This document shows positions 43,655 to 53,154 of a DNA stretch of 64,000 nt, in pieces. The DNA is taken from positions 176,437-240,436 of the forward strand of contig NZ_VITY01000015.1 in NCBI RefSeq assembly GCF_007993935.1. Direction: 5' to 3'. The notes under the pieces are model-generated. The model had not been told where the DNA came from, ran no database searches, and saw only the letters and a list, made by a program, of their open reading frames with translations. Made by a program: the position numbers and the translations under genes. Source of the stretch: Bradyrhizobium macuxiense. Lineage in GTDB: Bacteria > Pseudomonadota > Alphaproteobacteria > Rhizobiales > Xanthobacteraceae. Position 1 is the stretch's first letter. Each line of letters begins with the position of its first letter.

Positions 43655-45829
43655 TCAGTTGTTCCAATTGCCGCCCTGGTCGTTGCCGTCACCGTGGTGA
43701 TGGCCGCCGCCGTCGAAGTCGAAGAAGTCGAACAGATCGCTGAGCGCCGGGCTGTTGACCGGAACGTAGGGATTGCCGGGCGCCGCAACCGGGTTCGGGA
43801 AGTTGTCGCGGCTGCGATGGGTGATCGGCTCCAGGCGCCAGTTCCGCTCGATGAACTTGATGATCGAGACGTGATCGGCATATTCATGCGAGATGTGGCC
43901 CTGCCGCGCGTACGGCGACACCACGATCAGCGGAATACGGGTGCCGTCGCCGAAATAGTCGAGCGGCTGCACGTAGCCGGAGTCGAAGTAGCCGCCACCT
44001 TCGTCGAACGTGATGAAGATCGCGGTATCCTTGGCGTAGTCCGAGGCCTGGACCTGGTCGACGATCTTCTTCGCGAAGCCTTCGAACAGGTTGAGCTTGG
44101 ACGACGACGGGTGACCGTCGGTGAAGCCGCTCGGCTTGACGATCGAAACCGCCGGCAGCGAGTGCTTGGAGAGGTCGGAGTACAGATCAACCGAGTCCTT
44201 GATATGGGCCGCGACCTGTTCCGGGTGCGACATGATCGAGGTGTCGTACTGGAACGGATTGCAGATGTTGCAGTACTCGTCGGCGGTCGGACCGGCCACG
44301 CCCCAGTTGAGCTGGTAGGGATCGTTGACGTAGTTGTTCCACTGGTCGCCGTAATACTTCCAGGAGATATTCCGCTCGTTCAGGCTGTCGCCGATGCTCT
44401 TGCGGGTCGACGGCGGGATCGTGAACGGCGTGTTGGACGGATTGGTGTCGGTGTAGGCGTTCTTGCCGTTGCCGAAATAACCCGGGTTGTAGTTGTTCAA
44501 CAGATAATAGTGGCCCGGCTCGCAATTCGCGTTGATCCGGATGTTCTTCAGATAGTCCAGGATCGGCTTGACGCCGGGCTGGGTCGGATCCGAGCAGTCG
44601 CTGTAGGAGCCGCCGCCGGACACCGGGCTCGTCTGGAAGGGCGGCGCGAAGCCGCCATTGCCGCCGGCGCCGTAGCCGTCCTCGGTGTACCAGTTGTTGG
44701 TGCCAGCAGCCGGGTTCGGATTCTCGATCTCATGGACGATGCCGGCGTCGGGCGTGCCGCCGAACACCTGCGTGCCGTTCGGCGGGACCGCGGCGTTGCC
44801 GTAGGTGTCGCTGAAGTAGAGCATGTCGGCATGACCGAACATGATGTGGTTGGCACCGGTGCCGCCGTTGACGGACTGGTGGAAGTTGTCGCTCATCGCA
44901 TATTTCTGCGCCAGCGAGGTGAAGTAGGGCACGTCGCCCTTCTGCACATTGTAGAAGCCGAGCGCCGTCGAGCCTTCACCCGTGGTCGTCGCCGTCGGCG
45001 AATAGTCGGTGGAGAAGTTCGAGGGCTGCGCCGCGCCGTTGGCACCGGCGCCGACGGTCACTTCGACCCAGGCGAACAGGTTGGCGCCGCAGCCCGACGG
45101 ATTGTCGCGGCTGGCCGCCGAGTGGTTGCAGTTCAGCTGCTGCCACATCTGGTAGAAGCGATGCACCGGGCTTGCCGAATAGGAGTCGTAGGGCATCGCG
45201 TCGCTGTTGGTGAGCTGGAACGGACCGGCCGGCAGCGCGCTGACATTGGTGATGCGCTGGTCGGGGGTCTGCGAGGTCTGGCCGGTGCCACCAGAGAGCA
45301 GGAACTGGTAATACTCGGACGGCAGGCCGGATTCCGACTGCTGCGCCAGCACCAGCGAGGCCTCGCAGGTGGTGATCGGCGAGCTGCCGCACTTGTTCGG
45401 GATGTAGGAGACCTTGGGGCCGCCGACCAGCGGAGCCGGCAACTGATCCTTCGGGAAGTTCTGCTTCGGCGGGCTCAGCAGGAACGCATCGTTCGGGCCG
45501 TTATCCATCGCCGCGTGCTGATGCGCCTTTTCGAAGTTCGGCCCCGGGATCGCATTCTTGCTAGCGTCGAGCTTGACGATGCCCTGCGAGAGCAGGTTGA
45601 ACACGCTCTCGCCGCGCCGTTCGGGCACGTAGGTCGCGAACACGTGGTCGAAGCTACGGTTCTCGCCGATGATGACGATCACGTGCTTGATCGGCGAACG
45701 GGTCTCGTGTCCACCGTGGTGGTCCCAGTCCTGCGCAAGGACGGGGCCGGCGGTGAACTGGCCCAGCGCCAGTGCGCTGAGGGTGAGGCGGCAACTCTGC
45801 AGCCAACGTGACTTCCGTTTGTCGCGCAT
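43655..45829 (-). CDS. Secreted phosphoesterase (acid phosphatase / phospholipase C superfamily)
   Basis: The protein has 724 residues. A signal peptide ends near VLA-QDWD. IKHVIVIIGENRSFDHVFATY near residue 48 is the start of the phosphoesterase domain, where Glu, Asn and the following Asp/His contribute to the metal site; FITFDEGGGYFDSGYV near residue 595 and YADHVSIIKFIERNW near 650 supply the remaining ligands. The family covers acid phosphatase AcpA and bacterial phospholipases C. The protein also has His-rich ends (DWDHHGGHE at the start and GGGHHHGDGNDQGG at the end). The start codon overlaps the stop of the multicopper oxidase (TAATG), so the two are translationally coupled. Exact substrate is unknown. 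Confidence 0.88.
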   Translation of the reverse strand: MRDKRKSRWLQSCRLTLSALALGQFTAGPVLAQDWDHHGGHETRSPIKHVIVIIGENRSFDHVFATYVPERRGESVFNLLSQGIVKLDASKNAIPGPNFEKAHQHAAMDNGPNDAFLLSPPKQNFPKDQLPAPLVGGPKVSYIPNKCGSSPITTCEASLVLAQQSESGLPSEYYQFLLSGGTGQTSQTPDQRITNVSALPAGPFQLTNSDAMPYDSYSASPVHRFYQMWQQLNCNHSAASRDNPSGCGANLFAWVEVTVGAGANGAAQPSNFSTDYSPTATTTGEGSTALGFYNVQKGDVPYFTSLAQKYAMSDNFHQSVNGGTGANHIMFGHADMLYFSDTYGNAAVPPNGTQVFGGTPDAGIVHEIENPNPAAGTNNWYTEDGYGAGGNGGFAPPFQTSPVSGGGSYSDCSDPTQPGVKPILDYLKNIRINANCEPGHYYLLNNYNPGYFGNGKNAYTDTNPSNTPFTIPPSTRKSIGDSLNERNISWKYYGDQWNNYVNDPYQLNWGVAGPTADEYCNICNPFQYDTSIMSHPEQVAAHIKDSVDLYSDLSKHSLPAVSIVKPSGFTDGHPSSSKLNLFEGFAKKIVDQVQASDYAKDTAIFITFDEGGGYFDSGYVQPLDYFGDGTRIPLIVVSPYARQGHISHEYADHVSIIKFIERNWRLEPITHRSRDNFPNPVAAPGNPYVPVNSPALSDLFDFFDFDGGGHHHGDGNDQGGNWNN

Positions 45830-47661
45830 TAAAGCTCTCCTTTTTGCTGGTTGAGCGGCTTGGTGGAACTTGCAGTGTCTCGCGGCACGACCTTGATCCG
45901 CCCCATCATGCCGCCGTCCTCATGCTCGAGGACGTGGCAGTGGTAGACGAAGGTGCCGACGATGTTGGGATCGCGGAAATCCATGCGCAGGCGCACGCTC
46001 GGATATTTCAGCATCCGGGTGTTGTAGTAGGGCACGTTGACGGTATCGCGCAGGAACGGCTCGTTGACCGCGACGCCGGACCAGTCGAGCAGCTGGAAGT
46101 GAAGCTGATGGATGTGGAAATCATGCAGCTCCATCGAGCGGTTCTCGATGATCCAGTCCTCGACGTCGCCCTGCCGCACGGTGATGTCGGGAACATCCGA
46201 ATTCGGATCGAACGGCTTCGGCGTCTCGCCGTCGAGGGTCATGAAGAACTTGGTCGGGCTGTTCGGATCGTTCGGGTTCTCCGGCTGCTCGGAGAAGAAC
46301 AGTTTTCTGACGCGCACCGGTGCGACGTTGCCGACCCACGGCCGCTCAGGTCGCGGCAGCGGCTCGGCGTGAGCGGGCAGGACGGCCTGTGGCTCGCCAG
46401 CGTTGGCCGAGGCCGTGATGGCGACCAGCGCGCGGTTGGGATCGTTCTCGCCGGCCGGCCCGGTGTCGACCGCGCGCGTCACCAGCAAGGCTGACGCGCC
46501 GGCCGGCGGTCCCTCGACGATGAACTCGGCGCGCGAGCCCGGCGGCAGGCCGATATGGTTGACCCATTGCACCGGCGGCGACGGGCTGCCCTGGAATTGC
46601 AACGGCACCCCGTCGAGCCCGACGATGCCGATCTCCTGCGGCGCGCGGCCGACCAGCAGCGCGAGGTTGAGATAGGTGATCGCGGACGCGTTCAGCACGC
46701 GCCAGAGCTGGCGCTCGCCCGGCTTCATCGTCAGCCTGGCCGGCGGATAGTTCGGATAGGGCACCGGCACGAAGTTGACGGAGAGATCCTTCGACGGCTT
46801 GCCGAAGCCGGTGCCGGAGTTGGCGACGTCGCCGTCATTGTCGAGCTGGCTCTTGGTCATGACCGGCTCGAATTTCGACGGCGGTGCGTTTGGATTGACG
46901 AGGTCCTGGTCGCGGATCACGAGCACGCGCTCGGGCAAGTCGGCGAGCTGTGGATCGGCGCGCTCGATGCCTTCGACGATGATGGCGCCGGAGGCGCCGC
47001 CGAGCACCTGTGTCTTGCTGAAGCCGTGCAGATGCGGGTGATACCAATAGAGGCCGGGTGCCGCGTTGTCGGGAATCCGCAGACGATAGTCGAACGGCGC
47101 ATCGTCGGGCTGGATCGAGGTTTTCAGCACATCGTCCTGGTGACAGACCGGCGGCACGGTCAGCCCGTGGAAGTGCAGATTGGTCGAGATCGGCGTCATC
47201 GCGCCGCTCTCGCAGATGTCGGCCTGCTTCCGCGTCGTGCAGATCGGCGCGCCGGCGAGTGGGCGGTCGATCGCAGGCGTTGCCGTGTCGAGGTCGACGA
47301 GGTCGTTCTTGAAATGGATCACCAGCTGATCGCCCGGCTGCAGCCGCAGGGTCGGCGACGGCTTGCCGTCCGGTGTCAGGTAGCAGTAGCGGCTCGTTCC
47401 ATCCGGCATCTTCTCGTCGTGGATGGTGAGGTCGGTTTCAAGCACGCCGTCGCGGCTACGCAATTCAGCGGGTTCGGCGATCGCGCTTCCGGGCTCGGGC
47501 CGGGCACAAACGTCCTGCTGCGTTCGCGGCGCATCCTGCAAGCTTGCTGCGGCGAGCCATGTCGTCATGCCGCTCGCAGCCAGCCCGAGGCAAGCCGCGG
47601 CGATGACACAACAAACGGTCGAAAGTCGTCGTGCCACGCCGCCCCGCTTATACGCCGCCAC
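45829..47661 (-). CDS. Periplasmic multicopper oxidase
   Basis: The protein has 610 residues with a hydrophobic export signal near residues 14-41; an RR pair precedes it, but a full twin-arginine motif is not evident. All four copper-ligand blocks are present: LHFHG (about residue 164), WYHPHLHG (about 208), FHIHQLHF (about 517) and HCHVLEHEDGGMM (about 573). The axial Met position after the last His supports a type 1 site. The protein therefore should oxidise a metal or organic reductant and reduce oxygen to water. CueO-like Met-rich inserts are not seen. It overlaps the phosphoesterase start by one base and probably heads a two-gene operon. Confidence 0.92.
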   Translation of the reverse strand: MAAYKRGGVARRLSTVCCVIAAACLGLAASGMTTWLAAASLQDAPRTQQDVCARPEPGSAIAEPAELRSRDGVLETDLTIHDEKMPDGTSRYCYLTPDGKPSPTLRLQPGDQLVIHFKNDLVDLDTATPAIDRPLAGAPICTTRKQADICESGAMTPISTNLHFHGLTVPPVCHQDDVLKTSIQPDDAPFDYRLRIPDNAAPGLYWYHPHLHGFSKTQVLGGASGAIIVEGIERADPQLADLPERVLVIRDQDLVNPNAPPSKFEPVMTKSQLDNDGDVANSGTGFGKPSKDLSVNFVPVPYPNYPPARLTMKPGERQLWRVLNASAITYLNLALLVGRAPQEIGIVGLDGVPLQFQGSPSPPVQWVNHIGLPPGSRAEFIVEGPPAGASALLVTRAVDTGPAGENDPNRALVAITASANAGEPQAVLPAHAEPLPRPERPWVGNVAPVRVRKLFFSEQPENPNDPNSPTKFFMTLDGETPKPFDPNSDVPDITVRQGDVEDWIIENRSMELHDFHIHQLHFQLLDWSGVAVNEPFLRDTVNVPYYNTRMLKYPSVRLRMDFRDPNIVGTFVYHCHVLEHEDGGMMGRIKVVPRDTASSTKPLNQQKGEL

Positions 47662-48040
47662 GCGCGCGCAAGCGCGCGACCGACGCCACGCGTGACGTCA
47701 GTCCACGTCTTGCGACCGCAATGGTCGACAAATGCTTCTGTTTGGTATCGGGGACGCTAGCCGCGCGTTGTTGCCGGAATCTGGCAGGTTTTTAACGCGC
47801 AGATGACAGAAATTTGCGGCACTTCGACGCAGCGGCGTGCGCGATCTTCAAACCTGCTGAGCGATCAATCGGATGACCCATTCGCCGACTGAATTGCGGA
47901 GATACGAAGACGCGCAGGCAATCGTCAGATATTTTTTCGGTGTTGCCGATCCTGTCATGTGAAGTCGAGCGACGGCCGCCTGGTTCCAGAGAATTGTTTC
48001 GGGGCCGACACATCGCGTCGTGCGATCTGCAAATTGCTCG
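47662..48040. other. Intergenic region between the multicopper oxidase and the dicarboxylate symporter
   Basis: About 380 bases. It should hold the promoter of the oxidase unit and the 3' end of the symporter transcript. No copper-responsive operator, terminator or small gene could be recognised; a few short frames (47792-48013, 47848-48150) look random. Confidence 0.45.
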
Positions 48041-49339
48041 CTACCCCGCAACGGCATTCGGCAGGAATTTGGCGTCTGCTTCAGCAGGCTCGCGCAGCTC
48101 GTCCTCCCATTTCGCAACGACGGCGGTCGCAACGCCGTTCCCGATGACATTGGTCATCGTCCGTCCCATGTCGAGGAAAGCATCGATTCCGATCAGCAGC
48201 ACGAGGCCGCCTGCCGGCAGGCCGAAGGCGGGAAGGGTGGCGGCGGCGACCACAAGCGACGCGCGCGGCACGCCGGCGATGCCCTTGCTGGTGATCATCA
48301 GGAGCAGCAGCATTGCGATCTGGGTCGTGATCGGCATCTCGATGTTGAAGGCCTGGGCCACGAACAGCGCGGCGAAGGTCTGATACATCATCGAACCGTC
48401 GAGATTGAACGAATAGCCGAGCGGCAGGACGAAGCCGGTGATCCGCTCCGATACGCCGAACTTCATCAACTGCTCGATCATCTTCGGGAAGGCCGCCTCA
48501 CTGCTGGATGTCGAGAAGGCGATCATCATCGGTTGCCGCAACAGGCGAAGCAGGTGCTTGATCGACCCGCCGAGCACGACGCTGCCCGCGCCGATGATGA
48601 TCACCCAGAGCACCAGCAGTCCGAAGTAGAACGCGCTGACGAACTTTCCATAGGTGACGAGAACCCCAAGCCCCTGCGTGGTGATGACGGCAGCCATGGC
48701 CGCGAAGACGCCAACCGGCGCAAAGCGCATGACGTAGTCGGTGAATTTCAGCATGACAGGAACGACCTGATCGATCGACCTTGCGATATCGGGCGCAAGG
48801 GTGCCCTTGACCGCACTGAGCGCAAAGCCGAAGAACATCGAGAAGACGAGGATTTGCAGCACCTCGTTTCCGGCCATCGCCTGGACGACGCTGATCGGGA
48901 AGACGTGGGCGGCGAAATCCTTGACGTTCAGGCTGCTGGTCTGGACATTGGCGGTGGCATTTGCATCGGGCAGCGCAAGGCTGAGACCGTGCCCCGGCTG
49001 CAGCAGGTTCGCCAGCGCGAGCCCGACCGCCAGCGACACCACTGATGCGGTGATGAACCAGGCCAGCGATTTGACGGCGATGCGACCGACGGCACCGCCG
49101 CTCGCGCCGAGACTGGAAATTCCGGACACGATGGTCGCGAACACCAGTGGCGCGATGATCATCTTGATCATGCGCAGGAAGATATCCGACAGAATGGCGA
49201 AGTAACCCGCGATCGCCTTGGCTTGGTCCGGACTAGCGAGCGTGTTGCACGCGTAACCCACGGCGATGCCGAGGAACAGGCTCACCATGATGTATGTGGT
49301 CAGCTTGTTCGGGGTCTGGACTCTGTTGCCTGCCTGCAT
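48041..49339 (-). CDS. Dicarboxylate/amino acid:cation symporter (DctA-type)
   Basis: The protein has 432 residues from ATG 49339 (MQAGNRVQTPNKLTTYIM) with AAGGA 7 nt upstream; the frame extends to 49396. The family signatures are complete: the serine-rich hairpin STSSSEAAFPKMIEQL, the LPLGYSFNLDGSMMYQTFA motif on TM7, and the IDAFLDMGRTMTNVIGNGVA substrate site with its Asp and Arg. An arginine in the last block is typical of dicarboxylate carriers. It is expected to import succinate, fumarate and malate with protons or sodium. No dctBD regulator pair is adjacent, so it may be one of several paralogues; naming it dctA is plausible and unproven. Confidence 0.92.
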   Translation of the reverse strand: MQAGNRVQTPNKLTTYIMVSLFLGIAVGYACNTLASPDQAKAIAGYFAILSDIFLRMIKMIIAPLVFATIVSGISSLGASGGAVGRIAVKSLAWFITASVVSLAVGLALANLLQPGHGLSLALPDANATANVQTSSLNVKDFAAHVFPISVVQAMAGNEVLQILVFSMFFGFALSAVKGTLAPDIARSIDQVVPVMLKFTDYVMRFAPVGVFAAMAAVITTQGLGVLVTYGKFVSAFYFGLLVLWVIIIGAGSVVLGGSIKHLLRLLRQPMMIAFSTSSSEAAFPKMIEQLMKFGVSERITGFVLPLGYSFNLDGSMMYQTFAALFVAQAFNIEMPITTQIAMLLLLMITSKGIAGVPRASLVVAAATLPAFGLPAGGLVLLIGIDAFLDMGRTMTNVIGNGVATAVVAKWEDELREPAEADAKFLPNAVAG

Positions 49340-49418
49340 GACGTGATCCTTCGCGCCACCGGGGAGTTGCGGCATCCGAGCTGTGGCGCGCCTCATTCGG
49401 CGTCTCGGAGTGCCGCTA

Positions 49419-49467
49419 GAGCATGATCCGGAAAAGTGGAGACCGGTTTTCCGACAAGATCATGCTC
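49419..49467 (+). repeat. 49-bp palindromic repeat, copy 1 (GAGCATGATC...GATCATGCTC)
   Basis: Outer arms GAGCATGATC/GATCATGCTC and inner arms CGGAAAA/TTTTCCG make a near-perfect imperfect palindrome. A second copy lies inverted at 55946-55994 with four differences over 49 bases. It sits between the symporter and aminotransferase genes. I recognise this as a very frequent intergenic repeat in Bradyrhizobium and relatives (from memory). Confidence 0.9.
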
Positions 49468-49501
49468 AAACAAGAACAGTTCGAACGGAGAGCCGGTCCG
49501 G

Positions 49502-50683
49502 CTAACCGAGCTTTGACAGCACAGCCGTGCGAGCCTGGGTCGTTGGCGCGTTGCGGGCGCGGATCGCCTCGATCAGGCGGTCGATGTCTTCAATCGTGTT
49601 GAACATGCCGAGCGACACGCGGATGCCGTCGCGCTCGGGCGAGACCCGGATGCCGTTCTGCGTGAAGTAGTCCAGCCAGTCGGCCGCCGGCAGGGCGATG
49701 ACATAGATGTGCGGCGCGCGATGCTGCCGGTCGCGCGGGCCGACCAGGCCGACATCGAGCCGATCGAGACGTTCGATCAGGTAATCGCCGAGCTCGAAGC
49801 AATGCTGTTGGATCTTCTCGATCCCGATCTGGTTGATGAGATCGATCGCCGCGCCCAGGGCCTGGACGGCCGGAAGATTGAAATTGCCGAGCTCGAAGCG
49901 GCCTGCGGTCGCGGGCAGGGCCATGTTGTCCGGCCTCGCGATGAAGTCGAGCGGCGGATCGGCGAGGCTTGCCGCCGCGAGGTAGGCCGGCTCCAGTTCG
50001 GTCCGCGTTGCGTCCCAGTAGAGCAGACCGAGCCCTTGCGGCACGAGCAGGCCCTTGTGCGTGCCTGAGCCGATGAACGTCGCCTTCATCGTCTTGGCGT
50101 CGATCGGCACCACGCCGATGCCCTGCATCACGTCCACGACGAAGTAGAGCGAATGCTGCGCGCAGAGCTCGCCCACGCTTTCCACATCGAAGCGATGGCC
50201 AGCGTGAAAGGTGACATGCGACATCGAGATCGCGCGCGTTCGCTCGTCGATATGTGGCCGGAAGCTCTCCGCGTCGATCACCTCGGTCATCGGGATGAAG
50301 ACGATCTCGACGCCCTTCTTGCGCAGATTGAGGAAGGCGTAGGCATTGTTGGGATGATCGCCCTGGATCATCAGAACCTTGTCGCCGGCACGAAGCGGCA
50401 GCGCGTTGGCCGCGATGTTCATGCTCTCGGACGTGTTCTTGGTAAAGGCGATCTCATGTGGCTTGACCCCGAGGAAATCAGCGACTTTCGCGCGGGTCTC
50501 TTCGAGGCGATTGAGCCAGACCTGCTTCGGGCCGGCGGTTTCGAAGCCTTCCGAGAGAAAGCGCTCAAAGGCCTCCTTCACCGGCCGGGAGAGCGGCGTC
50601 TGGAAGCCGCTGTCGAGGTAGACCACGTGCTCGGCGGCCGGGAAGGCCTTGCGAACGGCTGATATGTCGTAGTGCTGGCGCAT
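49502..50683 (-). CDS. Class V aminotransferase (cysteine desulfurase-like fold)
   Basis: The protein has 393 residues from the second ATG at 50683 (MRQHYDISAVRKAFPAAE); ATG 50689 would add two residues. VVYLDSGFQTPLSRPVKEA opens the PLP fold, AFTKNTSESMNIAANAL binds cofactor phosphate, VVDVMQGIGVVPIDAK includes the cofactor-pyridine aspartate, and the SGTHKGLLVPQGLGLLYW block carries the Schiff-base lysine. Such proteins include cysteine desulfurases, isopenicillin epimerase-like and serine-glyoxylate-type aminotransferases. A catalytic cysteine loop is not evident, so a desulfurase role is doubtful. An IclR regulator gene lies upstream on the same strand. Confidence 0.85.
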   Translation of the reverse strand: MRQHYDISAVRKAFPAAEHVVYLDSGFQTPLSRPVKEAFERFLSEGFETAGPKQVWLNRLEETRAKVADFLGVKPHEIAFTKNTSESMNIAANALPLRAGDKVLMIQGDHPNNAYAFLNLRKKGVEIVFIPMTEVIDAESFRPHIDERTRAISMSHVTFHAGHRFDVESVGELCAQHSLYFVVDVMQGIGVVPIDAKTMKATFIGSGTHKGLLVPQGLGLLYWDATRTELEPAYLAAASLADPPLDFIARPDNMALPATAGRFELGNFNLPAVQALGAAIDLINQIGIEKIQQHCFELGDYLIERLDRLDVGLVGPRDRQHRAPHIYVIALPAADWLDYFTQNGIRVSPERDGIRVSLGMFNTIEDIDRLIEAIRARNAPTTQARTAVLSKLG

Positions 50684-50876
50684 GATCACTCCGATGGCTT
50701 GGGCACGGCAAGACGCTCCGCCGGGCGGGCCGGCGGTGACCAGTTCTGGTGTCGGCGAAGTGGACTTGAAGTTGGACTTGGAGAGCGCTGCCTAGATCGT
50801 GGTCAGCTCAATCATCTGCCCCGAGGATACACAGGATTTGCCCGAGATCGAGATTTCATTCGAAAAACGAGAGTAT

Positions 50877-51686
50877 TTATTCCGAAAAATGAGAATCCAC
50901 GAAATCCTCTTCATAATCCTGTAGAATGGTTTCGGACAGCAGCGTTGCAGCCTCCTGCAATGGAGCGATGAAGGCATCGAGACCTGCGAAGCCGACGCGT
51001 GCCACGGGCACTGAAACGCCGAGGCATGCGATCAGATCGCCGGCCGGCGAGACGATCGGCACCGCGCAACCGACGACGCCGCGAACGAATTCCTCGTTGG
51101 TCTTCGCCCAGCCCCTGCGCCGCGTTTCCTCAAGCAGGGCCAACAATTCGTTGGGGTCCGCGATCGTCGTCGGAGTGTAGCGGACGAGGGGGAGTGAATT
51201 GACCAGCCGCTGGCGGACCTTCGCCGGAAGGCGGCTCATGTAGATCTTGCCCGTCGACGTGCAGTGGAGTGGCGCGGCTTCGCCCGGATTGAATTGCAAC
51301 GCCTGCTGTTGTTTGGAACGAACGTGGTCGACATAGACCACGACGTTGTCGCGGACGACGCCGATCTCGCACTGCTCGCCGATGCGGTCGGCCACCGCAC
51401 TCAGGACAGCGTGCCGGCGCACGGTGCGAAACGCCGCGCCGATCGTCTTGGCGGCAAGCGTGACCAGCTTGCTCCCCACCACATAGCGCTTCGTCCCGAG
51501 AGCTTTCTGAATGAGGCCTCGGGATTCGAGATTGCCGATGAGCCGATGCGCGGTCGGCAGCGGCAGCGAAAGCGCGGTCGCGATTTCGGCGGCTGACAGC
51601 GCCTTCTTCTGTTCGGCAACGAAGGTCAGGATCGCGATGGCCCGATCGAGTGGCCCGTCGTTGGAGCTGTCAGGTTCGTTGGCCAC
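50877..51686 (-). CDS. IclR family transcriptional regulator
   Basis: The protein has 269 residues. The N-terminal winged helix-turn-helix (ALSAAEIATALSLPLPTAHRLI) spans residues 35-60; the C-terminal effector domain includes LHCTSTGKIYMSRLP and GVVGCAVPIVSPAGDLIACL, regions that form the ligand pocket of IclR/KdgR. It lies 193 nt upstream of the aminotransferase on the same strand, with an AT-rich gap between, so it may regulate that gene. No ligand can be predicted. Confidence 0.93.
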   Translation of the reverse strand: MANEPDSSNDGPLDRAIAILTFVAEQKKALSAAEIATALSLPLPTAHRLIGNLESRGLIQKALGTKRYVVGSKLVTLAAKTIGAAFRTVRRHAVLSAVADRIGEQCEIGVVRDNVVVYVDHVRSKQQQALQFNPGEAAPLHCTSTGKIYMSRLPAKVRQRLVNSLPLVRYTPTTIADPNELLALLEETRRRGWAKTNEEFVRGVVGCAVPIVSPAGDLIACLGVSVPVARVGFAGLDAFIAPLQEAATLLSETILQDYEEDFVDSHFSE

Positions 51687-51784
51687 GATCCATTCCTCTG
51701 CGTCGAAGTCGCTTACCGGCTTTTACAGCAACACAACCGGAAAGGCTCGCTCCGGTTCGCGACATCGTTGCTGGACACCTCGGC

Positions 51785-52240
51785 CTAGCGCCTGAACTGC
51801 ATCAGAAACATCCGCAAGGAATCGTGCGGGCTCTCGACATCGGCGATCACCCAGCCGTCGGGTCCGTTGACGACGATGAAGTTGAGCGTGACGGCGCGGC
51901 CCTCATTGTCGAAGGTCACGGTGACATCGGTCTTGTCGAACTGCCGGCGCGGCGTTGCGATCGCAATCGGGCCGATCCGCCAGGTCGGGCTCTGCACCAG
52001 AAAATCGTACGGCGCGTCATGCAGGGCGGTCCAGACGCCGCGCAGGCTGGGATCGAAGAATTGCCGGGCGGTTTCCTCGTCGCGCGGCAGGCCGTTGGAG
52101 AACGCGGCGCTGCCTTTGCCGTAATAGGCGTAGACGTTGCGGATCAGCGATTCCGGCGTGCGGAACCCGGCGTCGGCGGCGCCGGCTCCGAGAACCGCCG
52201 CAACGAGCGAGACACCCGCGAGGAATTTGCCGCGTCCCAT
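51785..52240 (-). CDS. Secreted protein, DUF3828-like
   Basis: The protein has 151 residues from ATG 52240 (MGRGKFLAGVSLVAAVLG); the frame is open to 52399 but that stretch overlaps the ATP12-like gene. A signal peptide ends near ADA-GFRT. The body has a short helix (ESLIRNVYAYYGKG) and a beta sheet (TWRIGPIAIATP, DVTVTFDNEGRAVTLNFIV, GWVIADVE), matching NTF2/SnoaL-like or DUF3828 proteins. Function unknown. It is divergent from the ATP12-like gene, 70 nt apart. Confidence 0.7.
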   Translation of the reverse strand: MGRGKFLAGVSLVAAVLGAGAADAGFRTPESLIRNVYAYYGKGSAAFSNGLPRDEETARQFFDPSLRGVWTALHDAPYDFLVQSPTWRIGPIAIATPRRQFDKTDVTVTFDNEGRAVTLNFIVVNGPDGWVIADVESPHDSLRMFLMQFRR

Positions 52241-52310
52241 CAGCTTTATTTGCCTCTGCCGCTGACATATCTTGCAGGGAAATCCCTGGAAACGAAAGCC
52301 GGCCGGCGCG

Positions 52311-53090
52311 ATGCGCGAACTCTTCGACGATATCCCTGAACAAGCTCCGCTCGATCCGCAGGAGGCGGTGCGGCGCCACATCCGCACACCCAAGCGCAAG
52401 CGCTTCTACACCAGCGCCGGCGTCACCGATGCCGACGGCGGATTTGCGATCACGCTCGACGGCAAGCAGATCCGCTCGCCGTCCGGCAAGCCGATCGTGG
52501 TGCCGACCCGTGCCATTGCGGATGCGGTCGCGGTCGAATGGAATGCGCAGGGCGAGACCATCGATCCCGTGACCATGCCGCTGACGCGCCTCGCCAACAG
52601 CGTGGTCGAGGGGGTGATCGATCGCGTCGACGAGGTCGCCGACGATGCCGCCAAATTCCTCGGCAGCGATCTCTTGTTCTACCGCGCCGGCCATCCCGAG
52701 ACGCTGGTGGCGCGCGAGGCCGAGCATTGGGACCCGATCCTGTTCTGGGCCGCTGATGCGCTCGGCGCCCATTTCGTGATGGCCGAGGGGGTCATGCATG
52801 TCGGCCAGCCCGAGCCCGCGATCAGGGCAGCGCGCGCCGCGTTCCCGACCGATCCGTGGCCGGTGGCGGCGCTCCACGTGGTGACGACGCTGACCGGCTC
52901 GGCGCTGCTGGCGCTGGCCTTGGCGCACGGCGTCTGTGACGAGGACCAGGTCTGGGCCGCCGCCCATGTCGACGAGGACTGGAATATCGAGAAATGGGGC
53001 GTCGACGAGGAGGTCGCGGCGCGCCGCGCCGCCCGCCAGGTCGATTTCAAGGCTGCCGCCGGCGTGCTCAGGGAGTTCAGGCCGGGTTAA
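52311..53090 (+). CDS. ATP12 family F1-ATPase assembly chaperone
   Basis: The protein has 259 residues from ATG 52311 (MRELFDDIPEQAPLDPQE). TSAGVTDADGGFAITLDGKQIRS opens the ATP12 fold; the block DPVTMPLTRLANSVVEGV and the W-containing DEDWNIEKWG near the C-terminus are conserved. ATP12 binds the F1 alpha subunit before assembly in mitochondria and in alphaproteobacteria, from which it derives. The gene is a good taxonomic marker for this class. It is 64 nt upstream of the FliK-like gene; co-transcription is possible. Confidence 0.9.
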   Translation: MRELFDDIPEQAPLDPQEAVRRHIRTPKRKRFYTSAGVTDADGGFAITLDGKQIRSPSGKPIVVPTRAIADAVAVEWNAQGETIDPVTMPLTRLANSVVEGVIDRVDEVADDAAKFLGSDLLFYRAGHPETLVAREAEHWDPILFWAADALGAHFVMAEGVMHVGQPEPAIRAARAAFPTDPWPVAALHVVTTLTGSALLALALAHGVCDEDQVWAAAHVDEDWNIEKWGVDEEVAARRAARQVDFKAAAGVLREFRPG

Positions 53091-53154
53091 CGAGACCTTT
53101 ACGGCGCCGGGCTAGCCTGCGGCCCATCCCTCGCGCCTGGCCGAGACCTCCGAC

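Noticed and set aside
43496..45811. 771-codon plus-strand frame opposite the phosphoesterase
   Set aside because: Composition (Val, Arg, Gly, Ala) is that of a complementary frame. The minus strand carries a clear signal peptide and active site.
46555..47760. 401-codon plus-strand frame opposite the multicopper oxidase
   Set aside because: The copper-ligand blocks on the minus strand prove which strand is coding.
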